From assembly GCA_910589305.1 (NCBI GenBank), contig CAJUTV010000001.1, positions 185,149-249,148 on the forward strand: a DNA stretch of 64,000 nucleotides, in the 5' to 3' direction. Numbering within the stretch: position 1 is the first letter of the stretch; every line of letters begins with the position of its first letter. Made by a program: the position numbers and the translations under genes. The notes beneath the pieces are model-generated. The model searched no databases. It saw only the letters and a list, made by a program, of their open reading frames with translations, and was not told the origin of the DNA. Positions 1-9,182 of the stretch are shown piece after piece. The DNA comes from an uncultured Lachnospira sp. (GTDB lineage: Bacteria > Bacillota > Clostridia > Lachnospirales > Lachnospiraceae).

Positions 1-68
1 CTTGGCTCACCATTTTTTGGCTCCCAACCGCTTTGAATACATTTTGTCTCGATTTCATAATTACTCAT
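1..68 (-). CDS. PLP-dependent O-acetylhomoserine sulfhydrylase-like enzyme, N-terminus only
   Basis: Only the first 22 codons lie in the window; the gene runs off the left edge. The start reads MSNYEIETKCIQSGWEPKNG, which matches the N-terminal signature of the MetY / O-acetylhomoserine aminocarboxypropyltransferase group of Cys/Met-metabolism PLP enzymes (a TxxIQxGxxPxxGEP opening). The ATG at 68 is preceded by AAAGGAGC at 79-86. Family assignment rests on this short stretch; a methionine gamma-lyase would look alike here. A role in homocysteine formation would fit the metH pair at 6-9 kb, but that link is inference. Confidence 0.55.
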   Translation of the reverse strand, partial: MSNYEIETKCIQSGWEPKNGEP

Positions 69-102
69 TTTTTAATAAGCTCCTTTCTTAGTCCGCAAAT
101 TT

Positions 103-1002
103 TTACTCTTCCTCTTGTGTATTCTCATCTATCCCTATATAAGTCATAGAAACCTTTGTAATCATTCTATTATTTACTTCAATTACTTTAAAGTTATATC
201 CTTTATAAACACATTGAAAATCCTCATTTTCCTGAGGGATTCTTCCCATCTTATCAATAAGGAATCCATTGATGGTATCTATATTTTCACATCCAAATTG
301 AATATCAAACATATCCTCAATATCTTCTAATAACATCGTTCCTTTAAGAATATAGGAATCGTCTGGCTGTTTTACAATCAATATCTCCTCATCATCATAT
401 TCATCAAGAATATCTCCCACAATCTCCTCAAGAATATCCTCCATTGTAACAATTCCTGACGTTTGTCCATACTCATCAACAACAAGTGCCATATGTATTT
501 TTTTTGATTGCATCTCCTTAAACAATACGCTTAATTTTCTTGTCTCTGGAATAAAACAGGCATCAAACAAAACTTGATTGCGCATATCTGCTAACGTCTT
601 ATTTAAATTTCTTTTATTATCGTCAACATATACTTTAATCAAGTCTCTTAAATGTAATATTCCTAATATATTATCTATATTGCCATCATATACTGGATAT
701 CTTGTATGATTTTCATTCATAATAAATTCAAAAGCTTCTTTTATTGTTGTATTGCAATCCAATGCAATAATGCCTTTTCTATGTATCATAACATCGGAGG
801 CTTGTTTATCTCCAAACTCAAAAATATTATTAATCATCTCAGCTTCGTTCTTTGCAAGAACACCCTGTTCATGTCCTTCGTTGACCATATCTATAATTTC
901 TTCTTCTGTCACATCTTCCTCTTTTCTTACCTTCCTAGAAAGATTCTTAAAAAAAGCTGACATTCTACTTTCTGTTTTCCTCGCGGGGTGACCATCGTTC
1001 AT
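103..1002 (-). CDS. CorC/HlyC-type CBS-domain protein
   Basis: A 299-residue protein with paired CBS domains (about residues 60-190) and a C-terminal CorC_HlyC transporter-associated domain (about 210-290). It has no N-terminal DUF21 membrane domain and in that resembles E. coli CorC, so it is probably a soluble, nucleotide-sensing partner of a cation efflux system. The acidic stretch LDEYDDEE ends the second CBS domain. The start chosen is the ATG at 1002, six bases after a GAGG; an ATG four codons upstream overlaps that Shine-Dalgarno. It is the last complete gene of a minus-strand run nnr-alr-mazF-corC. Transport of Mg/Co is a family-level inference. Confidence 0.85.
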   Translation of the reverse strand: MNDGHPARKTESRMSAFFKNLSRKVRKEEDVTEEEIIDMVNEGHEQGVLAKNEAEMINNIFEFGDKQASDVMIHRKGIIALDCNTTIKEAFEFIMNENHTRYPVYDGNIDNILGILHLRDLIKVYVDDNKRNLNKTLADMRNQVLFDACFIPETRKLSVLFKEMQSKKIHMALVVDEYGQTSGIVTMEDILEEIVGDILDEYDDEEILIVKQPDDSYILKGTMLLEDIEDMFDIQFGCENIDTINGFLIDKMGRIPQENEDFQCVYKGYNFKVIEVNNRMITKVSMTYIGIDENTQEEE

Positions 1003-1082
1003 AACTATCCTCATTTCTGCGCTATTTAACGCTCTTTACTATAAAATTATTGTTCTTTTACATTATTTATAACTTTTTATGT

Positions 1083-1131
1083 AGGCAAGTGCCAAAGCCG
1101 GCGCTAAAACTTTGACTTTGGTACATTGCCT
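1083..1131 (-). repeat. Interrupted hairpin between mazF and the CBS gene
   Basis: AGGCAA (1083-1088) pairs with TTGCCT (1126-1131), and inside it CCAAAG (1092-1097) pairs with CTTTGG (1116-1121). The core (AAGTGCCA, then GCGC, then TTTGACTTT) reappears at 63471-63506, so this is a dispersed intergenic element and possibly a weak terminator or processing site. Confidence 0.45.
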
Positions 1132-1236
1132 TTAAGTATTTAAACAAATTTTTATTTTATAAATTGATTTACTTTGCAAATATTGTAATTTTTCTCTGTG
1201 ACTATTGTACCATATATTAATATTTATCGTCAAATC

Positions 1237-1584
1237 CTATTTCCCCATCTCTAAGCTTACTAACAAAGCATGGTTGACCTCGTCAATGATTTCATTATCG
1301 AGATGACAAACTTTATCTTTTAATCTTGTTTTGTCAATTGTGCGAAGCTGCTCTAAAAGAATAACCGAATCTTTTACTAGGTCATACCGCATGGAATCAA
1401 TTTCCACATGCGTTGGAAGCTTTGCCTTTGTCATTTTACTGGTAATCGCAGCACATATAACAGTTGGACTATGTTTATTTCCTGTATCGTTCTGTATAAT
1501 AAGTACTGGTCTTATTCCACCTTGTTCGGAACCAACAACGGGTCTTAAGTCTGCATAAAATATATCTCCACGTTTTACTACCAC
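1237..1584 (-). CDS. mazF: MazF/NdoA-type mRNA interferase toxin
   Basis: A 115-residue PemK/MazF endoribonuclease. It carries the family landmarks KRGDIFYADLRPVVGSEQGG, RPVLIIQND, TKAKLPTHVEI and ILLEQLRTIDK and is close in pattern to Bacillus NdoA (EndoA), which cuts mRNA at U^ACAU. I take GTG at 1584 as start: AGGGAGT lies 7-8 bases upstream, and this gives the family-typical MVVKRGD opening. A GTG three codons earlier abuts the ribosome-binding site. In Bacillus the order is alr, antitoxin, toxin; here alr ends only 74 bases upstream and no ribbon-helix-helix antitoxin fits between. The antitoxin is therefore missing locally. Confidence 0.93.
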   Translation of the reverse strand: MVVKRGDIFYADLRPVVGSEQGGIRPVLIIQNDTGNKHSPTVICAAITSKMTKAKLPTHVEIDSMRYDLVKDSVILLEQLRTIDKTRLKDKVCHLDNEIIDEVNHALLVSLEMGK

Positions 1585-1658
1585 ACCAATCACACTCCCT
1601 CAAAAATCGCTCTTGTGATTTTAGTATTTCCAGACTGTCGGCGTGTATTCAAATAAAT

Positions 1659-2846
1659 TTATTTTAAGTTAAAACCATCCCATTTTTCATGGAAATAGTC
1701 ATGACTACCTATATATTTTTCATTCATATAATAATTTCTTGGAATCCTTTTATTTAAATCGCATACAAATTCATAGTTAAATGTTCCTGCAAGTTTTGCA
1801 ATCTCCTCAATGGTGATAGCCTCATTTCCATCTTTACCTATTAATGTCACAATATCATTGCGTTTTACATGCTCAATTTCGGTGACATCCACCATCAATT
1901 GGTCCATACACACTCTGCCAACAATAGGTGCTTTTTTTCCATGTATCAAAACATAACCTTTTGACGATAAACTTCTTGGATAGCCATCGCCATAACCCAC
2001 TGAAACAGTTGCAAGAATCGTTTGTTTTGTTGTCTCAAATGTGCCGCCGTAGCTTACTTTCTGTCCAGCCTCTACACATTTTACCATAGTGACATGACTC
2101 TTTAACTCAAGTGCCGGTCTTAAATCAACGTTTGATTGTTTAACCTCATCAGACGGATACATGCCATACATCGCAATTCCAAGTCGAACCATGTCCTTAT
2201 ATGTATAGGGCATATCAATTACAGCAGCGCTATTTGCACAATGTTGAATCTCAAAATCAATACCTTGCCCATGTAAATACTCCATAAAATTGGAAAACTT
2301 TTCAAACTGTTTATCTGCCTGATATTTATTCTTTTCATCTGCCGTTGCAAAATGTGTAAAAATTCCTTGTGCCTTAATATTTTCAAGCGCCACAATTTTT
2401 TGAATAACCGTTGCGCCGCTTAAATTAGGTTCCAGCCCGATACGCCTCATTCCAGTATCTACTTTAATGTGACATATTGCTGTCTTATTTAACTCTTTTG
2501 CTATCACATCAAGCTCTTTTGCCGTCTCATAATCAAATATAGTTGCTGAAACATTATATTTTACAAGTGTTGTATATTCGTCAGTATTGACAAAGCCAAG
2601 AATTAAAATAGGCTTATCAATGCCATTTTCTCTTAAGTTGACTGCCTCATCTAACGTTGCAACCGCATAGCCATATACTTTATCATAGACTGCTTTGGCA
2701 ACTGCAATATCGCCATGCCCATATCCGTCAGCTTTCACTACAGCTAATGCTTTTGTTCCTGAAGGTGTAAGTGCCATCAATCGGTCAACATTATCGCGTA
2801 TAATGTCAAGCCGAACATCTGCATAAACTCTATAATACTTACTCAT
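1659..2846 (-). CDS. alr: Alanine racemase
   Basis: A 395-residue fold-type III PLP enzyme that interconverts L- and D-alanine for peptidoglycan. The PLP-lysine motif AVVKADGYGHG places the catalytic lysine at residue 38. The TIM-barrel N-domain runs to about residue 245 and the C-terminal beta-domain holds VSVGYGDGYPR and GRVCMDQLMVDVT. Length is normal for the family. It follows the NAD(P)HX repair gene by 36 bases and precedes mazF by 74 bases, so cotranscription is likely. The only purine-rich stretch near the ATG (AAAGG) is about 13 bases away, suggesting modest translation. Confidence 0.97.
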   Translation of the reverse strand: MSKYYRVYADVRLDIIRDNVDRLMALTPSGTKALAVVKADGYGHGDIAVAKAVYDKVYGYAVATLDEAVNLRENGIDKPILILGFVNTDEYTTLVKYNVSATIFDYETAKELDVIAKELNKTAICHIKVDTGMRRIGLEPNLSGATVIQKIVALENIKAQGIFTHFATADEKNKYQADKQFEKFSNFMEYLHGQGIDFEIQHCANSAAVIDMPYTYKDMVRLGIAMYGMYPSDEVKQSNVDLRPALELKSHVTMVKCVEAGQKVSYGGTFETTKQTILATVSVGYGDGYPRSLSSKGYVLIHGKKAPIVGRVCMDQLMVDVTEIEHVKRNDIVTLIGKDGNEAITIEEIAKLAGTFNYEFVCDLNKRIPRNYYMNEKYIGSHDYFHEKWDGFNLK

Positions 2847-2882
2847 CTTACTAATTAAGCCTTTCTTTTTATCTGCAATTAT

Positions 2883-4481
2883 TTACAGCAATTTTGCAAT
2901 TGCTTCTGCTATATCCCATGCCATAGTACCATTAACGCCCTTTTCTTCCTTGCATATATCTCCTGCACAGCCATGAATGTAAACTGCCATTGCAGCAATC
3001 CATTCTGGTGATGCCGCTTCATACTTGTATAAGCAGACAATCCCCGCAATCACTCCTGTCAATACATCTCCTGAACCGGCTGTCGCCATGCCACAATTTC
3101 CAGATGTATTGATATACGTTCCATCGTTTCCTGTTGTAACAGTAGCATAGTCTTTTAATACACAGGCATTGCACATCATCGCATATAACTTTTTTGCAGA
3201 CTCAATCGGATGCTCTTTTACTTGTAAAATATCTTTCTTTAAAAGCCTTGAAGCCTCCCCAATATGCGGTGTGATAATAATATGAGCCTTATTTTGTTGT
3301 TTTATATATTCTAACTGTTGAACCAATGACAAATTTACTGGTTGTTGGTCATTTAAAGACGGATTTAACGGTTGTATCTCAAAAGATTTGCTTGTCAATT
3401 GTGGATTTTGTGCTGCAATGATATTGAGTGCATCGGCATCAAAAACAAATGTTTTTGGTATATTCCAAGTCGCTTTTGCCATAAAATAAATCACATCATT
3501 TACGATTCTAACCGATGATTCTTGTGTAGATAATCCAGGTCCTATGACAATACAATCTGCCCACTCTATTAATTCTTTAAGATGAATGGCATCTTTATCT
3601 GTATAATCATTATAAATATCTGAAATAACCTCTGGAACTTTTACAATCAGAGGGATTTTGTTGTCTGCATGTGTAAATACGCGAACCAAGCCGCACCCTG
3701 ACCGAAAAGCCGCTTTAGCACTTAAACAGGCAGCGCCGCACATATCTTTTGAACCAGCAATAATAAGTGTCTTGCCGCATTTTCCTTTATCGTAATCCGA
3801 TTTATGTTTTGGAAGCTGACAGATATCATTCCTATCAATAGAAAATGTATCAATATCTAACCGCATATTATTACAGATAAATCCAATATCTTTTACAACA
3901 ATGGTTCCACAATAATTTTTGCCCTTGCCACATAACATACCAATCTTGTTATAACCAAAAGTAACGGTTTTATCAACTTTTACAGCAACCCCCATCACTT
4001 CGCCTGTTGAAGCATTAATTCCTGATGGAATATCCACTGCAATTTTATATGAATGAATATGATTAATAACATTGATAACTTCTTTGTAATATCCTGTTAT
4101 TTCTCTTGACAGTCCAATTCCAAATATAGCATCTACAATATAATCATATGTTGCATCGGCAACTTTGTTTACAAGAGACATTCCCATATTCTCTATGATT
4201 GATTTTTGAATGGCATATTCTTTTGTTCCTTCTTTATCTGAGACAAGTAAAATATCAACATCAAATCCACGCTGATATAGAATCCTTGCAACAGCCAACC
4301 CATCTGCGCCATTGTTGCCAGAACCGCTCACAACAAGCACACTGCCCTTTTTCATATTCAAAAATTCATCAGCGACAGCCAACGCAGCTCGTTCCATCAA
4401 CACCACCGAAGGAATCCCAATATAATGTATAGAATGGTCATCAACCTGTTTCATTTGTTTTGAACTTAATACATATTTCAT
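2883..4481 (-). CDS. nnr: Bifunctional NAD(P)HX epimerase / ADP-dependent NAD(P)HX dehydratase
   Basis: A 532-residue fusion that repairs hydrated NAD(P)H. The N-terminal YjeF_N epimerase half (about 1-215) has GSGNNGADGLAVAR; the C-terminal ribokinase-like dehydratase half (about 225-532) has GPGLSTQ and ATAGSGDVLTGVIAG. Between DADALNIIA and ITPHIGEASRL there is a Gln/Asn/Pro-rich insertion of about 40 residues that most family members lack. The start at 4481 is five bases after GAGGT; the longer reading begins with TTG and has no ribosome-binding site. It heads the run with alr and mazF. Confidence 0.95.
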   Translation of the reverse strand: MKYVLSSKQMKQVDDHSIHYIGIPSVVLMERAALAVADEFLNMKKGSVLVVSGSGNNGADGLAVARILYQRGFDVDILLVSDKEGTKEYAIQKSIIENMGMSLVNKVADATYDYIVDAIFGIGLSREITGYYKEVINVINHIHSYKIAVDIPSGINASTGEVMGVAVKVDKTVTFGYNKIGMLCGKGKNYCGTIVVKDIGFICNNMRLDIDTFSIDRNDICQLPKHKSDYDKGKCGKTLIIAGSKDMCGAACLSAKAAFRSGCGLVRVFTHADNKIPLIVKVPEVISDIYNDYTDKDAIHLKELIEWADCIVIGPGLSTQESSVRIVNDVIYFMAKATWNIPKTFVFDADALNIIAAQNPQLTSKSFEIQPLNPSLNDQQPVNLSLVQQLEYIKQQNKAHIIITPHIGEASRLLKKDILQVKEHPIESAKKLYAMMCNACVLKDYATVTTGNDGTYINTSGNCGMATAGSGDVLTGVIAGIVCLYKYEAASPEWIAAMAVYIHGCAGDICKEEKGVNGTMAWDIAEAIAKLL

Positions 4482-4568
4482 TATGTACCTCATTTTCAAA
4501 TATTTTATATAAATAAATCATTGTACTATTGTATGTTATACAACAACCCTATATAGTTCTATAAAAAT

Positions 4569-5165
4569 CTACTGGTCATTAATTTTATCCAATATTCCCA
4601 TCACTTCTGCACCTAATATATTGTGCATCCCCGCATATAATTGATTGTTCGTTTCTTCTTTATCCTGCTTAATCAACAGATTCCTTTTTAGTTTTACTCT
4701 TGTCGCATCAATCCATTTATTAAGCACTTCCAAATCCTTATTATTTTCATTAATCTTGTCAAAACACATCTTTGCTGTCTCAATTAAAAGTTTATGATTT
4801 GCCTCTGCCAGTTTTTTTGGAATCTCTTTTTCCTCATCTTCTAATTGCAATATTTTTTCTTTTGCTTCATGTATCAATCTTTGATTTTTATTCATTCGTT
4901 TTTTATGTTTACTGCTGCTATCTTCTTCCATATTTTCAACAACATCTTGTATCAATTGTGATTTTATCTTTTTAACATCGGTAAGGTCATTTGTAACTTG
5001 ACCTTGCCTTTTTAACAATTCATTAACCTGACCTTCCCAATAACGAATCTCATCCGTTTTGCTAATTTCCGGTACTAATTGATACCAACGCTGATTTAAT
5101 GTAAGTATCGGAACATTTCTATAAGCTAGAGCTTCTTTTAATACTTCATAAGTTATCTCTGCCAT
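4569..5165 (-). CDS. Conserved coiled-coil protein of unknown function
   Basis: A 198-residue soluble protein with no signal peptide or membrane segment. Residues about 30-150 are rich in Lys, Glu and Gln with heptad-like spacing, so it is probably a long coiled coil; the last 25 residues (AGMHNILGAEVMGIL) look like a short amphipathic cap. The ATG at 5165 follows GGAGGG by four bases, a strong site; an upstream in-frame start would add 14 residues lacking such a signal. It stands alone between nnr and rex. I do not recognise the family. Confidence 0.75.
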   Translation of the reverse strand: MAEITYEVLKEALAYRNVPILTLNQRWYQLVPEISKTDEIRYWEGQVNELLKRQGQVTNDLTDVKKIKSQLIQDVVENMEEDSSSKHKKRMNKNQRLIHEAKEKILQLEDEEKEIPKKLAEANHKLLIETAKMCFDKINENNKDLEVLNKWIDATRVKLKRNLLIKQDKEETNNQLYAGMHNILGAEVMGILDKINDQ

Positions 5166-5281
5166 AATCCCTCCAAAAAAGGGTTGTCGCCCAAAGCAAC
5201 TATACAAAATACCAGACCTTTTACTATAAACCTTGATACTATCTTGTAAGTACTTGCTTGGCGCGACAATCCCACCACATT

Positions 5282-5923
5282 TTAATTTATAATTTCATTA
5301 TTTGCTATGGTATAAGACAGTCTCATAAGACTTTCGGATAAATGTACATTTTCCACAATAATATCATCAGATAAATTCAAATCTGTATGTGCGAAATTCC
5401 ATATTGCTTTAATGCCACAATCTACAACTATATGTGCTACGTCTTTTGCAACCTGTCTAGGTACTGTAAGAACAACAATCTCAATATCATTATTCTTTAT
5501 ATAATCTGAAAACTCACTCATCATTTTAATTTTTAAATCGCCAATTCCCAAACCTTCAAGTGTTGGATTATTGTCAAAAACTGCTTGAATTAAAAATCCT
5601 CTCTTTGCAAAATCGCCGGAATTGACAAGAGCACTGGCAAGATTGCCTGCTCCGATAATCACCATATTATGTGTGCGGTTAATACCTAATATCTTGCCTA
5701 TCTCATTATACAAATACTGAACATTATATCCATAGCCTTGCTGTCCAAAGCCTCCAAAGTTATTTAAGTCTTGCCTTATCTGTGAAGCAGTTACTTTCAT
5801 TTTCATGCTTAACTCTTTTGAAGAAATCCTTTGAACGCCTCCCTCAATCAATTCTCCAAGATACCTGTAATATCTTGGAAGTCTTTTTATTACTGCTGAA
5901 GAAATTTTTTTATTTTCGTCCAT
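5282..5923 (-). CDS. rex: Redox-sensing transcriptional repressor Rex
   Basis: A 213-residue Rex protein. The N-terminal winged helix (about 1-80; AVIKRLPRYYRYLGEL and SSKELSMKMKVTASQIRQDL) binds DNA, and the Rossmann domain (about 85-213; MVIIGAGNLASAL) senses the NADH/NAD+ ratio. Rex represses fermentation and NADH-reoxidation genes when NAD+ is high. Length is typical. It has its own sigma-A promoter overlapping a palindrome of Rex-site character, suggesting autoregulation. Confidence 0.97.
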   Translation of the reverse strand: MDENKKISSAVIKRLPRYYRYLGELIEGGVQRISSKELSMKMKVTASQIRQDLNNFGGFGQQGYGYNVQYLYNEIGKILGINRTHNMVIIGAGNLASALVNSGDFAKRGFLIQAVFDNNPTLEGLGIGDLKIKMMSEFSDYIKNNDIEIVVLTVPRQVAKDVAHIVVDCGIKAIWNFAHTDLNLSDDIIVENVHLSESLMRLSYTIANNEIIN

Positions 5924-5963
5924 ATTCTATACGCACCTTTCGCTAAGCCTCATCAATATCACA

Positions 5964-5992
5964 ATTATACCTCGATGACAAATAATTGTCAA
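5964..5992 (-). promoter_or_regulatory. rex promoter with overlapping palindrome
   Basis: Read on the minus strand, TTGACA (5987-5992), a 17-base spacer, then TATAAT (5964-5969): a perfect sigma-A promoter 40 bases before rex. The palindrome TGACAAATAATTGTCA (5976-5991) covers the -35 box. Rex sites are of the type TTGTTAANNNNTTAACAA; the 6-4-6 layout fits, though the arms are TGACAA rather than TTGTTAA. Confidence 0.75.
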
Positions 5993-6040
5993 AACCTTGT
6001 CAAACAGCAATTTTCAAGCAACCATTCATATATTAAGTTA

Positions 6041-8494
6041 CTATCCTAATACTTTCTTTGCAATATCGACCGACTCTTTTGCATCCTTTGAGTAAAAATC
6101 AGCATGTATCTCCTTTGCATATTCTGGAGTTAATACTGCTCCTCCCACCATAATTTTACAATCAAGATGATTGTCATGTATAAGTTGAATTGTCTCTTTC
6201 ATTGAAACAAGTGTTGTTGTCATTAATGCTGACAATCCTACTAATTTTGCATTATGTTCTATAATAGCATCCACTACTTTTTGATATGGAACATCTTTTC
6301 CTAAATCAATCACTTCATAGCCATAGTTTTCAAGAAGAACCTTTACAATATTTTTGCCAATATCATGCACATCACCCTTTACTGTTGCAATTACAATCTT
6401 TCCCTTACTCACAGGAGCCACATTGCTGTTCGCCATATGATTTTTTATTACTTCAAAAGCTGATTGTGCCACCGATGCAGACATAATAAGCTGTGGCAAA
6501 AATAATGTTCCTTTTTCAAAGTCATCGCCTATCTTATCCAATGCTGGAATAAGCACCTCATTGATAACGACCATTGCATCTACTTGTTCAAGCAATTTTG
6601 CAGTATAATCTGCGCCTTCCTTTTTAAGACCGCTAAGAACTGCATGATAAAGCTTTAATTGTTCACCTTCTAATTTACTTTCTTGTGTATTGTTTAAGTC
6701 CGTATTGAAAACAGTATTTGCATTATCTGCTGCTTTTGGACTATCTACCACTATTTTTGAAAATGTTTTTCCAGCATAATGCTCAATAAAATCAACGGAA
6801 TTTTTATCATAGCCCTTTAAGAGTTTAAATGCTCTGACTGCTCCTGTCATTTCCTCAACATTAGGGTTAATAATCGGCAAATCAAGTCCATTTTCAAGTG
6901 CCATTGTAAGAAAAATATGATTGACAAGAACACGATTTGGCAATCCAAATGATATATTAGAAACACCTAACACAGTCTTTAATCCTAATTCGGTCTTTAC
7001 CATATTTACTGCTTTTAATGTTTCAACCACACCTTCTTGTTCCGCCGATGCAGTAAGTGTCAAACAGTCGATATATACATCTTCTCTTGGAATACCAAAC
7101 TCGGCTGCCCTATCCACTATTTTTTTTGCAATTGCAAATCGGTCTTTGGCTTTTTTAGGTATACCATCTTTGTCTAAAGTCAATCCCACAACAGCAGCAC
7201 CATATTTTTTAACCAGTGGAAGAATAGTATTTAGCGATTCTTCTTCTCCATTCACAGAATTGACAATCGGCTTTCCATTATAAACACGAAGTGCTGCATC
7301 AAGCACCTCTGGAATTGTTGAATCAATCTGCAATGGAACATCAACGATAGATTGAAGAGCTTTTACTACAGTAATCATCATTTCTTTTTCATCAATTCCC
7401 GGAAGCCCCACATTGACATCAAGAATATCAGCGCCTGCCTGCACTTGTTCTAATGCCTGATTAAGAATATAATCAATATCTCCTTTTATTAATGCTTCTT
7501 TAAATAATTTCTTTCCAGTTGGATTAATTCGTTCTCCTATAATTCTTGGCTCTGTCACTGAAACCACCTTTGTTGCAGAACAGACCGCTGCTGGTATCGC
7601 AGTTTTTTGCCTTGTCACCTTATTTCCATTTGCTTTTAGCATCTTTGACAATTCTTCTATAAATTCAGGATTTGTTCCACAACACCCGCCAAATATCTTG
7701 ATTCCATACGTTCTCAAATTGTTCATATACTCTGCAAACTCAGCAGCAGTAACATTATATTCATTGGTTTTTGGGTCTGGAAGTCCTGCATTTGGTTTTA
7801 CAATAAGCGGTTTATCTGTCCATTTTGACAACTCTTCAATAACAGGCTCTAGCTCTTTTGGTCCAAGTGAACAATTGACACCAAGCGCATCAACATCTAG
7901 TCCTTTCAAGGTAAGTGCCATTGACGGAATCATACAGCCTGTAAATGTTCGCATATTGCTCTCAAATGTCATTGTGCACATAACAGGAAGACTGCTATGC
8001 TCTTTTGCCGCAAGAACAGCCGCTTTTACATCTAATAAATCAGTCATTGTCTCAAAGACAATAACATCTGCTCCCGCTTTGCTTCCCGCTTCCACAATTT
8101 CTGCATACATCTCATAGGCTTCCTCAAAGCACAACGTTCCTGTCGGCTCTAACAACTGTCCTATCGGTCCAATATCCAAAGCTACAAGTGCATCTGGCTT
8201 TACGTTTTGAACTGCTTTTTTTGCATTTTCAACACCTGCAGTTACCAATTCTTCAACACTATATCCACAATCCAAAAGCTTATATGAATTGGCACCAAAC
8301 GTATTGGTATATATTATATCGGCACCTGCATTCAAATACTTTTCATGTATAGATATCAATAATTGTGGATTTTCTATATTTAATATTTCTGGAATTTCAC
8401 CAATTTTCATGCCTGCTGCCTGAAGCATTGTCCCCATTGCCCCATCTAATACAATATACTCACTCTTCAATAATGCTCTAAAATCTTTAGCCAT
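6041..8494 (-). CDS. metH: Cobalamin-dependent methionine synthase catalytic subunit
   Basis: An 817-residue MetH that transfers a methyl group from methyltetrahydrofolate through cobalamin to homocysteine. Domains in order: homocysteine-binding barrel (about 1-285; zinc cysteines in GVNCSLGP and GGCCGT), pterin-binding barrel (about 310-575; GERINPTGKK), B12 cap (about 600-690), and Rossmann B12 domain (about 700-817) with the lower-axial motif DVHDIGKN. The C-terminal reactivation domain of E. coli MetH is absent and is encoded separately just upstream. The ATG at 8494 lies eight bases after AAAGGTGG and overlaps the end of the reactivation gene by eight bases, so the two are translationally coupled. 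No cobalamin or SAM riboswitch was recognised upstream. Confidence 0.96.
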   Translation of the reverse strand: MAKDFRALLKSEYIVLDGAMGTMLQAAGMKIGEIPEILNIENPQLLISIHEKYLNAGADIIYTNTFGANSYKLLDCGYSVEELVTAGVENAKKAVQNVKPDALVALDIGPIGQLLEPTGTLCFEEAYEMYAEIVEAGSKAGADVIVFETMTDLLDVKAAVLAAKEHSSLPVMCTMTFESNMRTFTGCMIPSMALTLKGLDVDALGVNCSLGPKELEPVIEELSKWTDKPLIVKPNAGLPDPKTNEYNVTAAEFAEYMNNLRTYGIKIFGGCCGTNPEFIEELSKMLKANGNKVTRQKTAIPAAVCSATKVVSVTEPRIIGERINPTGKKLFKEALIKGDIDYILNQALEQVQAGADILDVNVGLPGIDEKEMMITVVKALQSIVDVPLQIDSTIPEVLDAALRVYNGKPIVNSVNGEEESLNTILPLVKKYGAAVVGLTLDKDGIPKKAKDRFAIAKKIVDRAAEFGIPREDVYIDCLTLTASAEQEGVVETLKAVNMVKTELGLKTVLGVSNISFGLPNRVLVNHIFLTMALENGLDLPIINPNVEEMTGAVRAFKLLKGYDKNSVDFIEHYAGKTFSKIVVDSPKAADNANTVFNTDLNNTQESKLEGEQLKLYHAVLSGLKKEGADYTAKLLEQVDAMVVINEVLIPALDKIGDDFEKGTLFLPQLIMSASVAQSAFEVIKNHMANSNVAPVSKGKIVIATVKGDVHDIGKNIVKVLLENYGYEVIDLGKDVPYQKVVDAIIEHNAKLVGLSALMTTTLVSMKETIQLIHDNHLDCKIMVGGAVLTPEYAKEIHADFYSKDAKESVDIAKKVLG

Positions 8495-9182
8495 TACAAT
8501 GACCACCTTTCTGTCTAATATTACATTGTTCTCTCATATTGCATGTCTGACAGCCTCTTGCTGTCTTTTCTATTGGATTATCGGATAATCCAATAATTGC
8601 TGTTACCGATTTTGTTGGTGTAAGCATATAAGATGCATTAACATTTAATCCAATTCGCTTAGGTGCATCAAGCGCATTTAAAAAATCTTTCTGCAATAAA
8701 ATAGGTAAGTCCCCATATCCTATGCCAAATCGGAAAGTTTGATATTTATCAGGATATGCTTGTCTTATAATATGCTCTACTTTATCACAAACCTGCTCAA
8801 TTGCAACACTAGAAAGACTGTCCACAAGCACAGCCTTTGCCATATCTTCAACCTGTGTAATGCGAATTAATCGGTCAATGCTGTCTGATAGCGTCACTGC
8901 CATAAGTACTGCCATATCACAGCCTTTTAAATGTTTTTTAATTGACTCACCTGTAAGCACCAGATGACAGCCATCAACTGCTATACCATGATTTTGTGAT
9001 TCTATAGCCATAATATTACAAACTTTATACACATATCTTGGCTTTGCCGATGCAAGAACCTTCTCCTCACATAAATCAATCAGATGTTCCATAGCATCAT
9101 CTAGTTGTTCTCCTGAGTAGCCCAAATACCTTAATGCTTCTTTTCGATTTAATTTTTCAAGTTTCATATTTTCTGTTATCAT
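8487..9182 (-). CDS. Stand-alone methionine synthase reactivation-domain protein
   Basis: A 231-residue protein matching the vitamin-B12-dependent methionine synthase activation domain (AdoMet-binding, fold of MetH C-terminus): RFGIGYGDLPILLQKDFLNAL and ASYMLTPTKSVTAIIGL are the recognisable parts. In E. coli MetH this domain reductively methylates inactive cob(II)alamin. The extra C-terminus CQTCNMREQCNIR has three closely spaced cysteines after a fourth, suggesting a small metal or Fe-S site that could supply electrons; that is inference. The ATG at 9182 is preceded by AAAGGTG. Its end overlaps metH by eight bases. Confidence 0.9.
   Translation of the reverse strand: MITENMKLEKLNRKEALRYLGYSGEQLDDAMEHLIDLCEEKVLASAKPRYVYKVCNIMAIESQNHGIAVDGCHLVLTGESIKKHLKGCDMAVLMAVTLSDSIDRLIRITQVEDMAKAVLVDSLSSVAIEQVCDKVEHIIRQAYPDKYQTFRFGIGYGDLPILLQKDFLNALDAPKRIGLNVNASYMLTPTKSVTAIIGLSDNPIEKTARGCQTCNMREQCNIRQKGGHCNG

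Noticed and set aside
7698..8117. A 139-codon plus-strand ORF over metH
   Set aside because: Antisense shadow of the homocysteine-binding domain.
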